Positions 10,060-19,712 of a stretch of DNA of 64,000 nucleotides are shown piece by piece. Position 1 is the first letter of the stretch, and each line of letters opens with the position of its first letter. Location of the stretch: contig JAUFSD010000018.1 in assembly GCA_033030425.1 (NCBI GenBank), forward strand, positions 930,001-994,000. Reading direction: 5' to 3'. Under the pieces are notes generated by a model, which was not told the origin of the DNA, searched no databases, and saw only the letters and a list, made by a program, of their open reading frames with translations. The stretch comes from Verpa conica (Eukaryota; Ascomycota; Pezizomycetes; Pezizales; Morchellaceae). The translations under genes were made by a program, and so were the position numbers.

Positions 10060-11535
10060 TCACCCAGAGCTCCAATATACCTGATAAGTACATTTCTGCC
10101 ATGTATCCTGCGCATCACCTTGGCTAAAAGGAAATGGATTACTTCCCGAGACCCCAAAACCCTTCTCAATATGGCTTTTAGCATCAGCAACGTAAAGCGC
10201 AGACTGTAACGCAGACGGGTGATCCTTCCCCAATGCCTTCACCCTCCCCTTCAACGCTCTCTGGTGAAAGTCAAGAGCCGCCCTATATCTCTCCTGCTGG
10301 TCAAAAATAGCCGCCATTTTACTCACGGTGTCGAGTGTTTCAGGGTGCCCCCTCCCTAGCGTCCTTTCCCTACTAGTCAAAGCCTTTCTATACCACTCGA
10401 GCGCCTTGTCGAAGTTTTTCTCCTTATCGAACGGGGCCGCAAAGTGATCATAGAGGGGTATCATTTTACTGATGACGGCGAGGGTGTCTGGGTGCTCTTT
10501 TCCTAGGAGCTTTTCTCTCCCAGTTAATGCACGATTATACCATTCGAGTGCCTCTTCGTAGCGGTGCTGTTTATTAAAGATATTGCCGATGTTGTAAACG
10601 GTGACAAGCGTGTCGCGGTGTCCTACACCGAGTGCCCTCTCTTTCCCGGCCAAAGCCTTCATATACCATTCAAGTGCCTTATCAAACCCCTCTTGCTTAT
10701 CGAGGGGGGCTGTGAGGCCATCGTAGCAGAGAACCATGTCACTGACCATTGCAAGTGTTTCCGGGTGCTCCTTCCCTAGAGCCTTCTCTTTCCCAGCCAA
10801 TGCACGCTTATACCATTCGAGAGCCTCCGCGTACCGATTCTGTTTCCTGAAAACATTACCGATGCTGGCGACCGTCTCGATTGTAGAGAGATGCTCCGAC
10901 TTCCCCGGTATCTTTCCGAACCCGACCAACGCCCGTTTATAATACTTCAAAGCCTCTGCGTACTTCCCATGATGGTACAGAACATCGCCAATAGTGTTAA
11001 CAAACTCAAGTGTCTCCACATTATCCCTCCCAAGCGCCCTCTCAAAACTACCCAAGACTCTTCCATGCCACTCAATTGTCTTTTCATAGTTTCCCTGGAG
11101 ATGATAAACCCCAGCCATGATGGTGCTAACTGTTATAACAAGCGGGTGGTCCCTCCCCAATCTGCCAACATCCAACACCCGCTTACAGCACTTGAGCGCC
11201 TCATCATACTTCTCCTGAAACCGGTAAGCGGTGGCCATGTTTGTAACAACAACCAGAGTGCTCTCGTTGTCTTTTCCGAATAGCTTTTCGTGCCCGGTTA
11301 GAGACCGTCGGTACCATACAAGTGCTTCTCTGTGTTTCCCTTGGTCTTGGAGGATGTTGGCGATTTTGTCGACGGTGATGATTGTTCGGCGGTTCTCTCT
11401 CCCGGGTGCCTCTTTTGGCTCGGATTCGAATGCGGAGAGAAGGTATTTGTAGCCTTGGATTGCTTCGTCGGAGCGTCCTTGGCTGTGCAGTTTTTTGGCC
11501 ATCAGGTCGATGGTGAAGAGGGTGAAGGGGTCCAT
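10060..11535 (-). CDS. TPR-repeat protein 2 (491 aa), tandem paralogue
   Basis: The protein contains about ten 42-residue kinesin-light-chain-type TPRs, with the core RYEEALEWYKRAL followed by GKEHPETL. The start is the ATG at 11535 (MDPFTLFTIDLMAKKL). A consistent 5' UTR intron lies directly upstream (minus-strand donor GTGAGT at 11598, acceptor CACAG ending at 11544, 55 nt), which argues against the ATG six codons further upstream. Its last two repeats match those of TPR gene 1 closely, including a KSH(I/L)E ending. This copy reads on for about 37 residues without repeat character, so it differs from gene 1 at the C-terminus. No effector, kinase, NB-ARC or membrane domain is attached. A scaffold or recognition role is an inference from the family. 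Confidence 0.84.
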   Translation of the reverse strand: MDPFTLFTIDLMAKKLHSQGRSDEAIQGYKYLLSAFESEPKEAPGRENRRTIITVDKIANILQDQGKHREALVWYRRSLTGHEKLFGKDNESTLVVVTNMATAYRFQEKYDEALKCCKRVLDVGRLGRDHPLVITVSTIMAGVYHLQGNYEKTIEWHGRVLGSFERALGRDNVETLEFVNTIGDVLYHHGKYAEALKYYKRALVGFGKIPGKSEHLSTIETVASIGNVFRKQNRYAEALEWYKRALAGKEKALGKEHPETLAMVSDMVLCYDGLTAPLDKQEGFDKALEWYMKALAGKERALGVGHRDTLVTVYNIGNIFNKQHRYEEALEWYNRALTGREKLLGKEHPDTLAVISKMIPLYDHFAAPFDKEKNFDKALEWYRKALTSRERTLGRGHPETLDTVSKMAAIFDQQERYRAALDFHQRALKGRVKALGKDHPSALQSALYVADAKSHIEKGFGVSGSNPFPFSQGDAQDTWQKCTYQVYWSSG

Positions 11536-11599
11536 GTTGAGGCCTGTGAGCAAACTGTATTAGTGTTTGCAGTATTGTTGAAGTTATTTCATACTCACC

Positions 11600-12308
11600 T
11601 GCTTGGCTATTGGGATTGAGAGGATATATTCTAATAGGTCTTTAGGCTTCAAGTCTCGATAAAGGTAGGGGGGGGATCTCCTCGGGAAAGAGCCTATATT
11701 CTAGTGTGGAATAAAAACATGGGCTGCCTGATTTCTTAGCATGGCTTGCCTTGTTTGTGAGCGTGACAGATAGTTTCTCTATTATTAACTTGCATCACCA
11801 CAAACTTACAGGTAATTGTCTCGGAAGCCTTGCTGTGAATTACTTAATTGGTTAGTCAGCGGGAGGTATGGATATCACCTAATGATTTTATCACATCTTT
11901 TTGTATGCAAAGGTGAAAAACACTCCATTCTACAAAATAAGTTATTTCCAAATTCGATTGACGTTACATTTATTAGCCTTTCAAAGCATATATCTGCCAT
12001 TCCGATCCTCAGACAATCTTTATGTTTTAGAGCTCGACGGGACGCTTATTGATATAAATACATTACTACACCTAGAAATACCCACCTCCTACCAAGCTTA
12101 TCTTTTGCTACTCTAGTGATATCAATATTCTAAACGGGGCTTATACGCCCAATTCATGGTGGCTGCTGTTAGACTGTGGGGTGCATCTCGATCTTACCGA
12201 CGTAGCACAAGGCCGGACCTCGGCAACCCTGAGTTATTGGACCTCTCAATAACACCATGACATATAACCCCCCCAATACCCCACAATATTCTCCCTCTAG
12301 AATAAGCC
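11600..12308. other. Divergent spacer between TPR gene 2 and the CoA-transferase gene
   Basis: These roughly 700 bp should hold both upstream regions. The distal untranslated exon of TPR gene 2 lies at its left edge (the donor at 11598 follows CCAAGCAG). Nothing else was recognised; small open frames at 11816-12116 have no support. Confidence 0.4.
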
Positions 12309-13536
12309 ATGACTACTCCACTCCCACTCACAGGAATTCGCGTCATTGAGTTCGCCGGTCTTGCTCCTGGGTTTGTATCCCTCTCCTAGAGCTCCTGTCC
12401 TAACTTCACTAACCCCCCACCACAGCCCATTCTGCGGGAAGCTCCTAGCCGACTATGGAGCCTCCGTACTCCGGATCGACCGCCACGACCTCCCGCCACA
12501 CCCTACCCCGGACCTCCTCGCATCAAACAAGCGTTCCCTCGCCGTGGACCTAAAATCCCGCCGGGGTGTCTCACTCGTCCAGAAACTACTACAACACGCA
12601 GATGTCCTAATCGACCCATTCCGCCCCGGAGCTCTCGAAAAGCTCGGACTAGGACCCGAGGTAGTCTGCAAGAAGAACGAGAAGCTTGTGTATGCACGCC
12701 TAACAGGATTCCGGCGAGATGGGAAATACTCCACCATGGCCGGTCACGATATCAACTACCTTGCTGTATCTGGAGCTCTCTCGCTCCTCGGCCGCGCAGA
12801 CGAGCCTCCTAGTCCGCCGGCAAACATCTTGGCTGATTTCGCTGGCGGTGGCGCGATTGCCTTTCTTGGTATTCTGTTGGCGCTTCTCTCTCGACACGGC
12901 TCTGGGAAGGGTCAGGTTGTTGAAGCTAATATGGTGGATGGGTCGGCGTATTTAACCGTGTTTCCGCGGTTCTTGCTCAAGACGCCAATGTGGAATCAAC
13001 CGAGGGGCCAGAATTTGCTGGATGGGGGGTCCCCGTTTTATGGGACGTATCGGACGAAGGACGGTGAGTATATGGCTGTGGGGGCGCTAGAACCACAGTT
13101 TTATAAGGCTCTTGTGAAGTTGCTGTTTGCAGATTCTGGGTCGGTTGCCGAGGGAGGTCTTCCTGATAGAAATAATAAGCGCAATTGGCAAGCTCTCAGG
13201 AAGCTGTTTGAGAAGAGGTTTTTGGAGAAGACGCGACGGGAGTGGGAGAATGTGTTTGATGGGACGGATGCATGTGTTACCCCGGTGTTGACACATGCTG
13301 AGTTAGAGAAGAGTGGGTTTGAGCAGAGGCCTGCGGTTACATTGACGGCTTCAACGCCTCCGGCTACGGTATCGAAGAGCAAAAGTGAGGGTTGGACGGG
13401 AAAGGCGCTGAAGCCTGGTGAGGGTGGAAGAGAGGCGTTGAAAGAATGGTGGGGTTGGGAAGAGGGGGTTGAATGGATGGCTGGTGATAGAGGGTTTGAG
13501 AGTATTGGGGAAGGGAAAATTCCAGCGAAATTGTGA
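12309..13536 (+). CDS. Alpha-methylacyl-CoA racemase-type CoA transferase family III protein, peroxisomal
   Basis: There are two exons: 12309-12370 and 12426-13536, joined across a 55-nt intron (donor GTTTGT, acceptor CACAG), giving 390 aa. The join restores the family N-terminus ([20 protein letters not shown]). Members of the CaiB/baiF class III family with this signature are alpha-methylacyl-CoA racemases, which invert the 2-methyl centre of branched acyl-CoAs so that beta-oxidation can proceed. The expected active-site residues are visible: His in AGHDINY (about H128), Asp in LADFAGGG (about D158) and Glu in VGALEPQFY (about E243). The protein ends in Ala-Lys-Leu, a PTS1-type peroxisomal signal, which agrees with the enzyme's known location. 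It is slightly longer than bacterial relatives. An AMACR-like formyl or succinyl CoA transferase is the main alternative, but the GHDINY signature favours racemase. Confidence 0.88.
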
Positions 13537-14591
13537 CATAATAGATAGTAATTTCAAGACATGTTTATAGTATGCTCTAAGTGTTACCAGCAGACACAGC
13601 GAATGATACCTAACCGCCAGGAATAAAATAGCGAGTGAAGAACCGTGATTAAGATAATTGGCTGGCTATAATACTTGGCTGTAGCAAACAGGAAGTACCA
13701 TCAGGGTGTTTCCTTACACTAGATATTCTATTCACATACCTTACTCCTAGTTGCGAGGTACTAAGGCTAAAGCCCCCTATAGAAACATCTGTCTCCAGAG
13801 CCATAGAAGCATAAGTACCACATAACACTTGATATACGGTACAGGAAGTCGGGATATTTTTGGTCTAGTATTGATGTGGTGTTCTAGAGAATGCTAGATT
13901 AAGTCAGCTGTGTTATAGGAACTCTTGGCTAGGCCGGTAGCACTGGCAGCTTAAACTCATATTTCTCAAAAAATATAGTAGTAAAAGCGCCCCTCTATCC
14001 GCCATTATATTCACCTAAAACCAAGATGTATTCTACCATGAAATGATACCCTAGCGTAGTGGCAACTGCCACCCTCTAGATAAGCAGAAAGATATGATAC
14101 TAAATAGTCACCAACGAGACTAACACGTTTTTTATACTAAGGTGGTACACCACGACTGAGATTACCAACATGATGATATGATTAACCAAAAGAATCTAGG
14201 ATGATCTGGAATTTGCTGAGTAATCAAAAGATAAGATCAAGTAATTTATTATATTAGCCAAGCGTATTTCTCATAGTAATCATCACCTACGTCACATAGT
14301 ATATTACAGAAACGATGCGTGAAAGTTCATTACTACACTTACCGATTTTTTTGCGCTATTGCAATTAAGTATCTTGGAGGCGCAGGTATCATACTTTAAT
14401 GTTAACGTACTTATCCTAACTCACATAGCATCTGATTCTTGACCTAGTATCCTCAAGAAATCATATATAAAATCCCTCATACAGAAAAGAGGTACCACAT
14501 TAGCAAGATCAATAGCACTACAATCGCTTCCCAGGGCAAATAAAGCACAGAAAAAAAACTACTAAAAAGAAAGAGCTAGAAAAAAAACACA
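13537..14591. other. Convergent AT-rich spacer
   Basis: This spacer lies between the 3' ends of the CoA-transferase gene and the small secreted-protein gene. It is AT-rich with no open frame of note, and I saw no repeats with clear ends. Confidence 0.45.
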
Positions 14592-15020
14592 TCAAAAACG
14601 ATTCCCCTTATACATTACATCTCTCGCAACAACCACATACCCCCTCTCTACATCGCCCCCCAAGTAGGCCTCTCCAGAGACCTCTGCACTGCCTTCACAC
14701 TTCTTCAGTATACTCTGAACACCATTCTTAATATCCTCACAGGACAAGACGATTCCGCCTTTGCCGATGCCTTTGAGGCCAGGACATACACGGATCGCAG
14801 CTTTCCCGAAGGTTACAAAGTCTTTGGTACATCCAGAACCCTCGGGTATTCTTGGAGGGTTTGAGGAGCAGGTTGTGAGAAGTTTCGAGAGAGCTGATTC
14901 GACGTCTACTCTAGGAGGGGAATATCCGTGGTCTACAGGGCAGTTGCGGGAGGTGGGAGCTGCGAGGGTGGAGGTGAACGTGAGTGTGAGTATGAGTGAG
15001 AAGAGAGTGAGAGGATTCAT
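14592..15020 (-). CDS. Small secreted six-cysteine protein (142 aa)
   Basis: The N-terminus is a clear secretory signal peptide (MNPLTLFSLILTLTFTSTLA, predicted cleavage after residue 20). The mature chain has about 122 residues with exactly six cysteines (about C27, C51, C64, C79, C94, C108), enough for three disulfide bonds, and no transmembrane or GPI-type tail. The region around residues 92-122 (SCEDIKNGVQSILKKCEG) followed by a Gly-rich strand resembles small secreted fungal proteins in general, but I cannot place it in a named family. It is single-exon with the ATG at 15020, isolated by more than 1 kb on both sides. Small size, secretion, even cysteine number and a repeat-rich neighbourhood fit an effector-like or surface protein; that role is inference. 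Confidence 0.7.
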   Translation of the reverse strand: MNPLTLFSLILTLTFTSTLAAPTSRNCPVDHGYSPPRVDVESALSKLLTTCSSNPPRIPEGSGCTKDFVTFGKAAIRVCPGLKGIGKGGIVLSCEDIKNGVQSILKKCEGSAEVSGEAYLGGDVERGYVVVARDVMYKGNRF

Positions 15021-18000
15021 TTTGTTGATTATGTTGGTGGTATTAATTATAGTGGTTCAAGAAAGTGGTGGTTAAAAGCAGAAGCAGTGACAGGTTTTGT
15101 AATACTAAATAGTTCTAGAAAGGAGAGACACTGATAGCGTGGAAATATATACGGCTGGAAGGTTGGCGCTTCATTTGAATAATCTCAAGTTCTATGGAGG
15201 CTTACCGGCATTTAATTTACGATGCGGTAGACAAAGGGCGGTTATTTGAAATTAGCAGTACTTCATTGAAACGCATGGAATACTATAGAGCTTAAGACTT
15301 ATTCCCGCTGTTATCTTTTATACACTTGAACCTGGTGTTTTATATACCTTTTTCCATAGTCACTACCAGAATTAACTCTTCTAGTTTATATAGTACTACT
15401 TATATCTACTTTGCTTAAGCGATAGACGCTAAATCTTACTTGTAAGCGAGACTAATGTATCACCCACTAATAACGAATCGAACTTGAAATCCGGTAATTA
15501 TTAGCGCCTCACATATCACTAAAGGACCAGAGGTACGCAGTGATAAACTTTATATCTAAAAGCAGATTTTACGTTAAAGAGGGGGTCTTGAAACCGGTTA
15601 CTGACTTGCTAGCCCGGCTATACTGCGGCAGCTAAGCCTATCATGACGGCGCAGCATATAACGTGCAACCCACAACAGCGTACAAGATTCAGATCTCCGC
15701 ACCGAGCGATCTCTGCACGGAAATATTAAATGTGAAACTATTATCTTCCCTGCCACTATAAAGAGGGGGGAAATATGTGTGCATTACTATACGTATTTCC
15801 TAAAACTTGATCGGGTACGCTTTCTAAAAATATTGACACAACGATCGAGATAGCCATCACATGCCCTACCATCCAGGGTGCTGGAAGGTCAGGGCAAAGC
15901 CAATGGAAGCTTTCGGCTCAACTTTACTCTCAAGGCACAGTGGGGGTTGGGCTTTTCTTGCACAACATTGAGAAACTATTCTATAAGGTTAGCGCAATTT
16001 TCCCATCAATGCAGAGTTACTACTCAACCGCGCCTTACTATACCGGAACTAAGTATTACGGATCCCTAGGTGTCTCATAAAGAATACCAAAAACCCTCCC
16101 TCTGTCCTGAAACCCCAACTTTGTGTCATATACAACTGTTATGGGGCTAAGACACCTCAAAAACTGCTACCTTTCAACCTGCACAACTCCCCATAAGGTG
16201 TATATTCATGAGTTTTATACTAATAGAACCCTTAGAAAGATTAAAGTTCTTAAATGTTTTCAATGGGAATTGTGTCGAGGACAGCTGTGTGAATATAGGG
16301 GGTTTTTCGAGGGTCTCTTGGCATCTCAATAGTGATTTAGCATTCGGGTGCCGCTGCGGCCAAAAAAAAAAGCTTGTGTTACGTTGTATTGGACCAATGA
16401 ATCTTGCGTCATTTCACCCCGGCTTACCGAGATCCCGCAGCGATGCGCGGGCCAGCGCACGGGCACGAGACATCTAATTTCCACAAGCTTATCCCCCATG
16501 AGCAGAATAATGATGAATAATACACTAGGCTAGATCATTGTTTCAGAAAGGCAAGATCTCTAAAGGGTACTAAAGATCACTAGATCCCCTAAGACCGCTG
16601 TTGTGATCGAGTAAAGTTATCAAAACGTACAAAGGGGTTTTTTCCCCATGTCAATGCGCAAGTTCCTACGAGACAAGCATTCTCTTTTTTCTCGACTGCG
16701 CCCCTAATCACAATCCAGCCCTTATCAGATATCTTTGTAAGCCCCTTTAGACGGGACTTTCCTCCACGATACCTATTTACTAAATAAGACATTACTTCAC
16801 TGACGAGCCTGCCACAGTGCTAGTACAGCACAACGAGTACAAAAAATGCATCACGATAAATAGTGCCAATGGGGAAACGCAGCTAACAAACGGGGGCTAC
16901 GCGGTGCATAATACGTTAGTAAGGAACATAACGTCAAACAATCTGTAACATCTAAATATACAGGATACCAAGAAGAATCACGCCCTATGCTAGCTCTCTA
17001 GTTGTTTCGAAACCTCTTCTAGATACTATATATGTAGGGCCCATAACACTAACACTATACGTAACGGAGGCCCCAGCTAGTCAAGTGGAGAAGCAGGGGA
17101 CTGCGAAAGGAGAAAAAAGAAAGAAAAAAAGCCGGCCCACACCCCGTCCACTGCACATGCATCTACTCATGGTTACAAGACGCTCTCGAAATGGCCTGCT
17201 ATTGCATATCATACAAAATTGTAGGCTTGGCATAATTTTTGTATGGATGCAATAGCAGGCCGTTCCGGAAACTTCTTGCAATTACACGTAGTACTGTATC
17301 ACACCCACCCTATTCACTACGTACTACACTCATAGCGCACTTCATCTACTAAAACACGCTACGATTGCCATACTACTTCCTGTAGAAGTGGCCGTCCAGT
17401 AAACGAAAATACTTATAAGAAATCTCTCTACATGCCTCTATCGTGTATATTGTTCTTCATAGCGTGACGTGATCTAAATGCCATTCCCTTGTCACGGCAC
17501 GTTATCTGCTACTTGATCTGGTTGCCTAAACAAAGCAGGGGTACCCTTCAAACGACCTTCTACTATGGGATATCACCAACTGCTTTGCGAATACACGCGG
17601 TCTGTGTCACATTAGCAGCCTCAGATTTATAGGCAGAGCTGCAAGAAGCGCTCACAGCCGCATAGAATATGTATAACTCGGCTAATTCCAACTTATATAT
17701 AGTAGTTTTTGTCACATTAATCCTTGGGTATACCTAGAGTATACCACCCTCACCACTTTTTGCATAGCTTTTATGCAAGTCTATGAGGTCACCTGTGGAA
17801 TATATTACGACTATAGATTCGTTGATTCGTTGATTCATCGCCTCGCGCCTAAGGCAATGGTAGCATTGAAAAATATCAAAACGGAAGAAATTCCGTTTAC
17901 ACACCCTCCTAGAGGATATCAATTATAGTACGCAGAATCTTGCTTGAAGGTGGTAGCAGAGTGAGTCACCGTAAATACGGTTTAAAAAAGAATATGGTCT

Positions 18001-18443
18001 TATAGGGGGTCAAGACTGCCCTAGTTACTAGAGTTCAATTCTAATGGGACTCAGTATGGAAACTAGATTTTGAAAATTTATGGGGTTAGATTTTCGATTC
18101 GTTATAGCAAGGTTTAAGCTTGCTAGGGTTCACTTTAGGCACTGCATACCCGCTATTGCTCGTCGCCAGCCCCATTATCCGCAGCAGACTAGGCTGAGAC
18201 ATGTACATACCAACAACCCAAACGGGAGCCAAAAAAGCCCCCCCCAGGGGGCAGAGTTAAAATTTGATGTATGAACTCTTGAGTAGATATAAACTCACCT
18301 TGCGAACCTACTAGCTAGCCTTTCAGAACAGAACAGAAAAAAAGATACAGTCGACACACAAACGATCAAGAACCCCCCCTTCACCTAGAACAAGAGTTCT
18401 CTTTACTATACGCAACAACCAACCAACTAACTACAACTCAATC
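15021..18443. other. Long gene-free AT-rich interval (3.4 kb)
   Basis: There is no reading frame longer than about 90 codons and nothing with domain similarity. The interval includes one long inverted repeat (17193-17261, listed separately). The CA-rich leader directly before 18444 is the likely 5' UTR of the next gene. Confidence 0.5.
17193..17261. repeat. Inverted repeat, arms about 28 bp
   Basis: The left arm GGCCTGCTATTGCAT plus ATACAAAATT is mirrored by ATTTTTGTATGGATGCAATAGCAGGCC, separated by a loop of about 13 bp. There are only one or two mismatches. It could be a solo foldback MITE or a paired-terminus remnant. No target-site duplication was identified with confidence. Confidence 0.75.
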
Positions 18444-19712
18444 ATGGCCGGACTCTGGGGAACTTGTGGAAAATGGGTAGAAGAAGTAGCCAAGACCTCG
18501 CGCCGAGTTTCTGGGTTGTTCATGCCGACTATCGACCAAGAAACACCTAACCAAACCAACGAGAGCATTGGGAGTCCCGAATCCAGCCGTAGTAGCTTTT
18601 CCGATAAATCCGACAATGGCTTCGACAATATCTCTGTATCCAGCTGCACAAGTATTTCCAGCTACGGCGGTGATGTCGACAAACCCAGCAGTACTAGCAC
18701 ATCCAACGTGCCTGAGAATTCTGGAGCCGTTATCTTGTTTACCGGTACAAACACCTCTGATCAACTCGAAACCACCGACGATACTGCAGATTCAAGAATG
18801 GCGTGCATTCCCTACCAACCCACACATTCTGGCTCGGTCGTGAGGCACGGCACTCCCTACCAGTCAGGCAGTGCTGGTGCTGTTGTCAGAACCTCTCCTC
18901 CCTCCCAGTCTACGTATGCCGGCGGCGCCATCAGATTCGCCTCTAGAAGCCCTTCTAATGTACCAAAAAATGTCACTCGTCCGAGGCCCAGCATTACCAA
19001 CGAATCCTACGCAAGTTCTTCTAATGTCACTCGTCCGAGACTCAGCATTACCAACGAATCCTACACAAATTCTTCTAATGTACCAAAAAATGTCACCCGT
19101 CCGAGACTCATCATTACCAACAAATCCTACGATACCGACGAGAATTCCGAGAATGATTACTCTCAATCCGATGCTAGCAGTCCCGATGATAATGGCACTT
19201 TCAAAATCTCAAGTATCGGCGACCAGGTTTTTGCAAAGAATAGCGGAATAGTAGAATGGTACCAGGTGCATAGTCCAGGCAGACGGGGGATAATATCCAT
19301 TGGCCCTTCAAATTACCGCAAATACCGTATTGAGGCCTTTAAAAAATGCAAATGCCCTATTTCTAAAGATATGAAAGAAATAAGCGGTCGGGAAGAGGAA
19401 TCAACGACACTTCGTCCTGGCGAGGACCTCGAGATTCTTGGAGTTGCGTTCGCGGATAATGAGGGGATAGGGCCTAAGGTCTTGAAACCTGATGGTCGGC
19501 TTAGCGAAGTGAGGAAGATTATGTTCCTTGTTAATATTCGCTGGCCGGATGGAGAAATTACTTGGGAAACTGCATCGAAAGCGCGCAAGTACCTCGGGAT
19601 GATACGCACAAAACCAACCCCAGATGAAACCCTCTATAGAGCTGCGTTACACTATGAAAAGCGCTCGGACAAGTTTATGGATAAAAATCCTGAGTGGTGC
19701 TACGATGTATAG
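18444..19712 (+). CDS. Ser-rich orphan protein with internal repeats (422 aa)
   Basis: This is a single-exon protein of 422 residues. Residues 1-245 are Ser/Thr/Asn-rich and probably disordered. Within them, at about 170-232, a unit of about 24-30 residues with the core NVTRPRLSITNESY occurs three times and is nearly identical at DNA level (18956-19130); two copies also carry the insert PKN. Residues about 250-422 look globular and charged, with VFAKNSGIVEWYQV, a two-cysteine KCKC segment, and a segment like FLVNIRWPDGEITWETASKA, which faintly recalls a chromo-like 'W..G..TWE' pattern (weak). There is no signal peptide or transmembrane helix. The ATG follows a long CA-rich leader. I do not recognise the family. 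It probably acts inside the cell, and the repeat number may vary between strains. Confidence 0.65.
   Translation: MAGLWGTCGKWVEEVAKTSRRVSGLFMPTIDQETPNQTNESIGSPESSRSSFSDKSDNGFDNISVSSCTSISSYGGDVDKPSSTSTSNVPENSGAVILFTGTNTSDQLETTDDTADSRMACIPYQPTHSGSVVRHGTPYQSGSAGAVVRTSPPSQSTYAGGAIRFASRSPSNVPKNVTRPRPSITNESYASSSNVTRPRLSITNESYTNSSNVPKNVTRPRLIITNKSYDTDENSENDYSQSDASSPDDNGTFKISSIGDQVFAKNSGIVEWYQVHSPGRRGIISIGPSNYRKYRIEAFKKCKCPISKDMKEISGREEESTTLRPGEDLEILGVAFADNEGIGPKVLKPDGRLSEVRKIMFLVNIRWPDGEITWETASKARKYLGMIRTKPTPDETLYRAALHYEKRSDKFMDKNPEWCYDV

Noticed and set aside
7377..11535. NLR (NB-ARC or NACHT) receptor
   Set aside because: The repeats suggest such a protein but no P-loop or NB-ARC motif was found in or near either gene.
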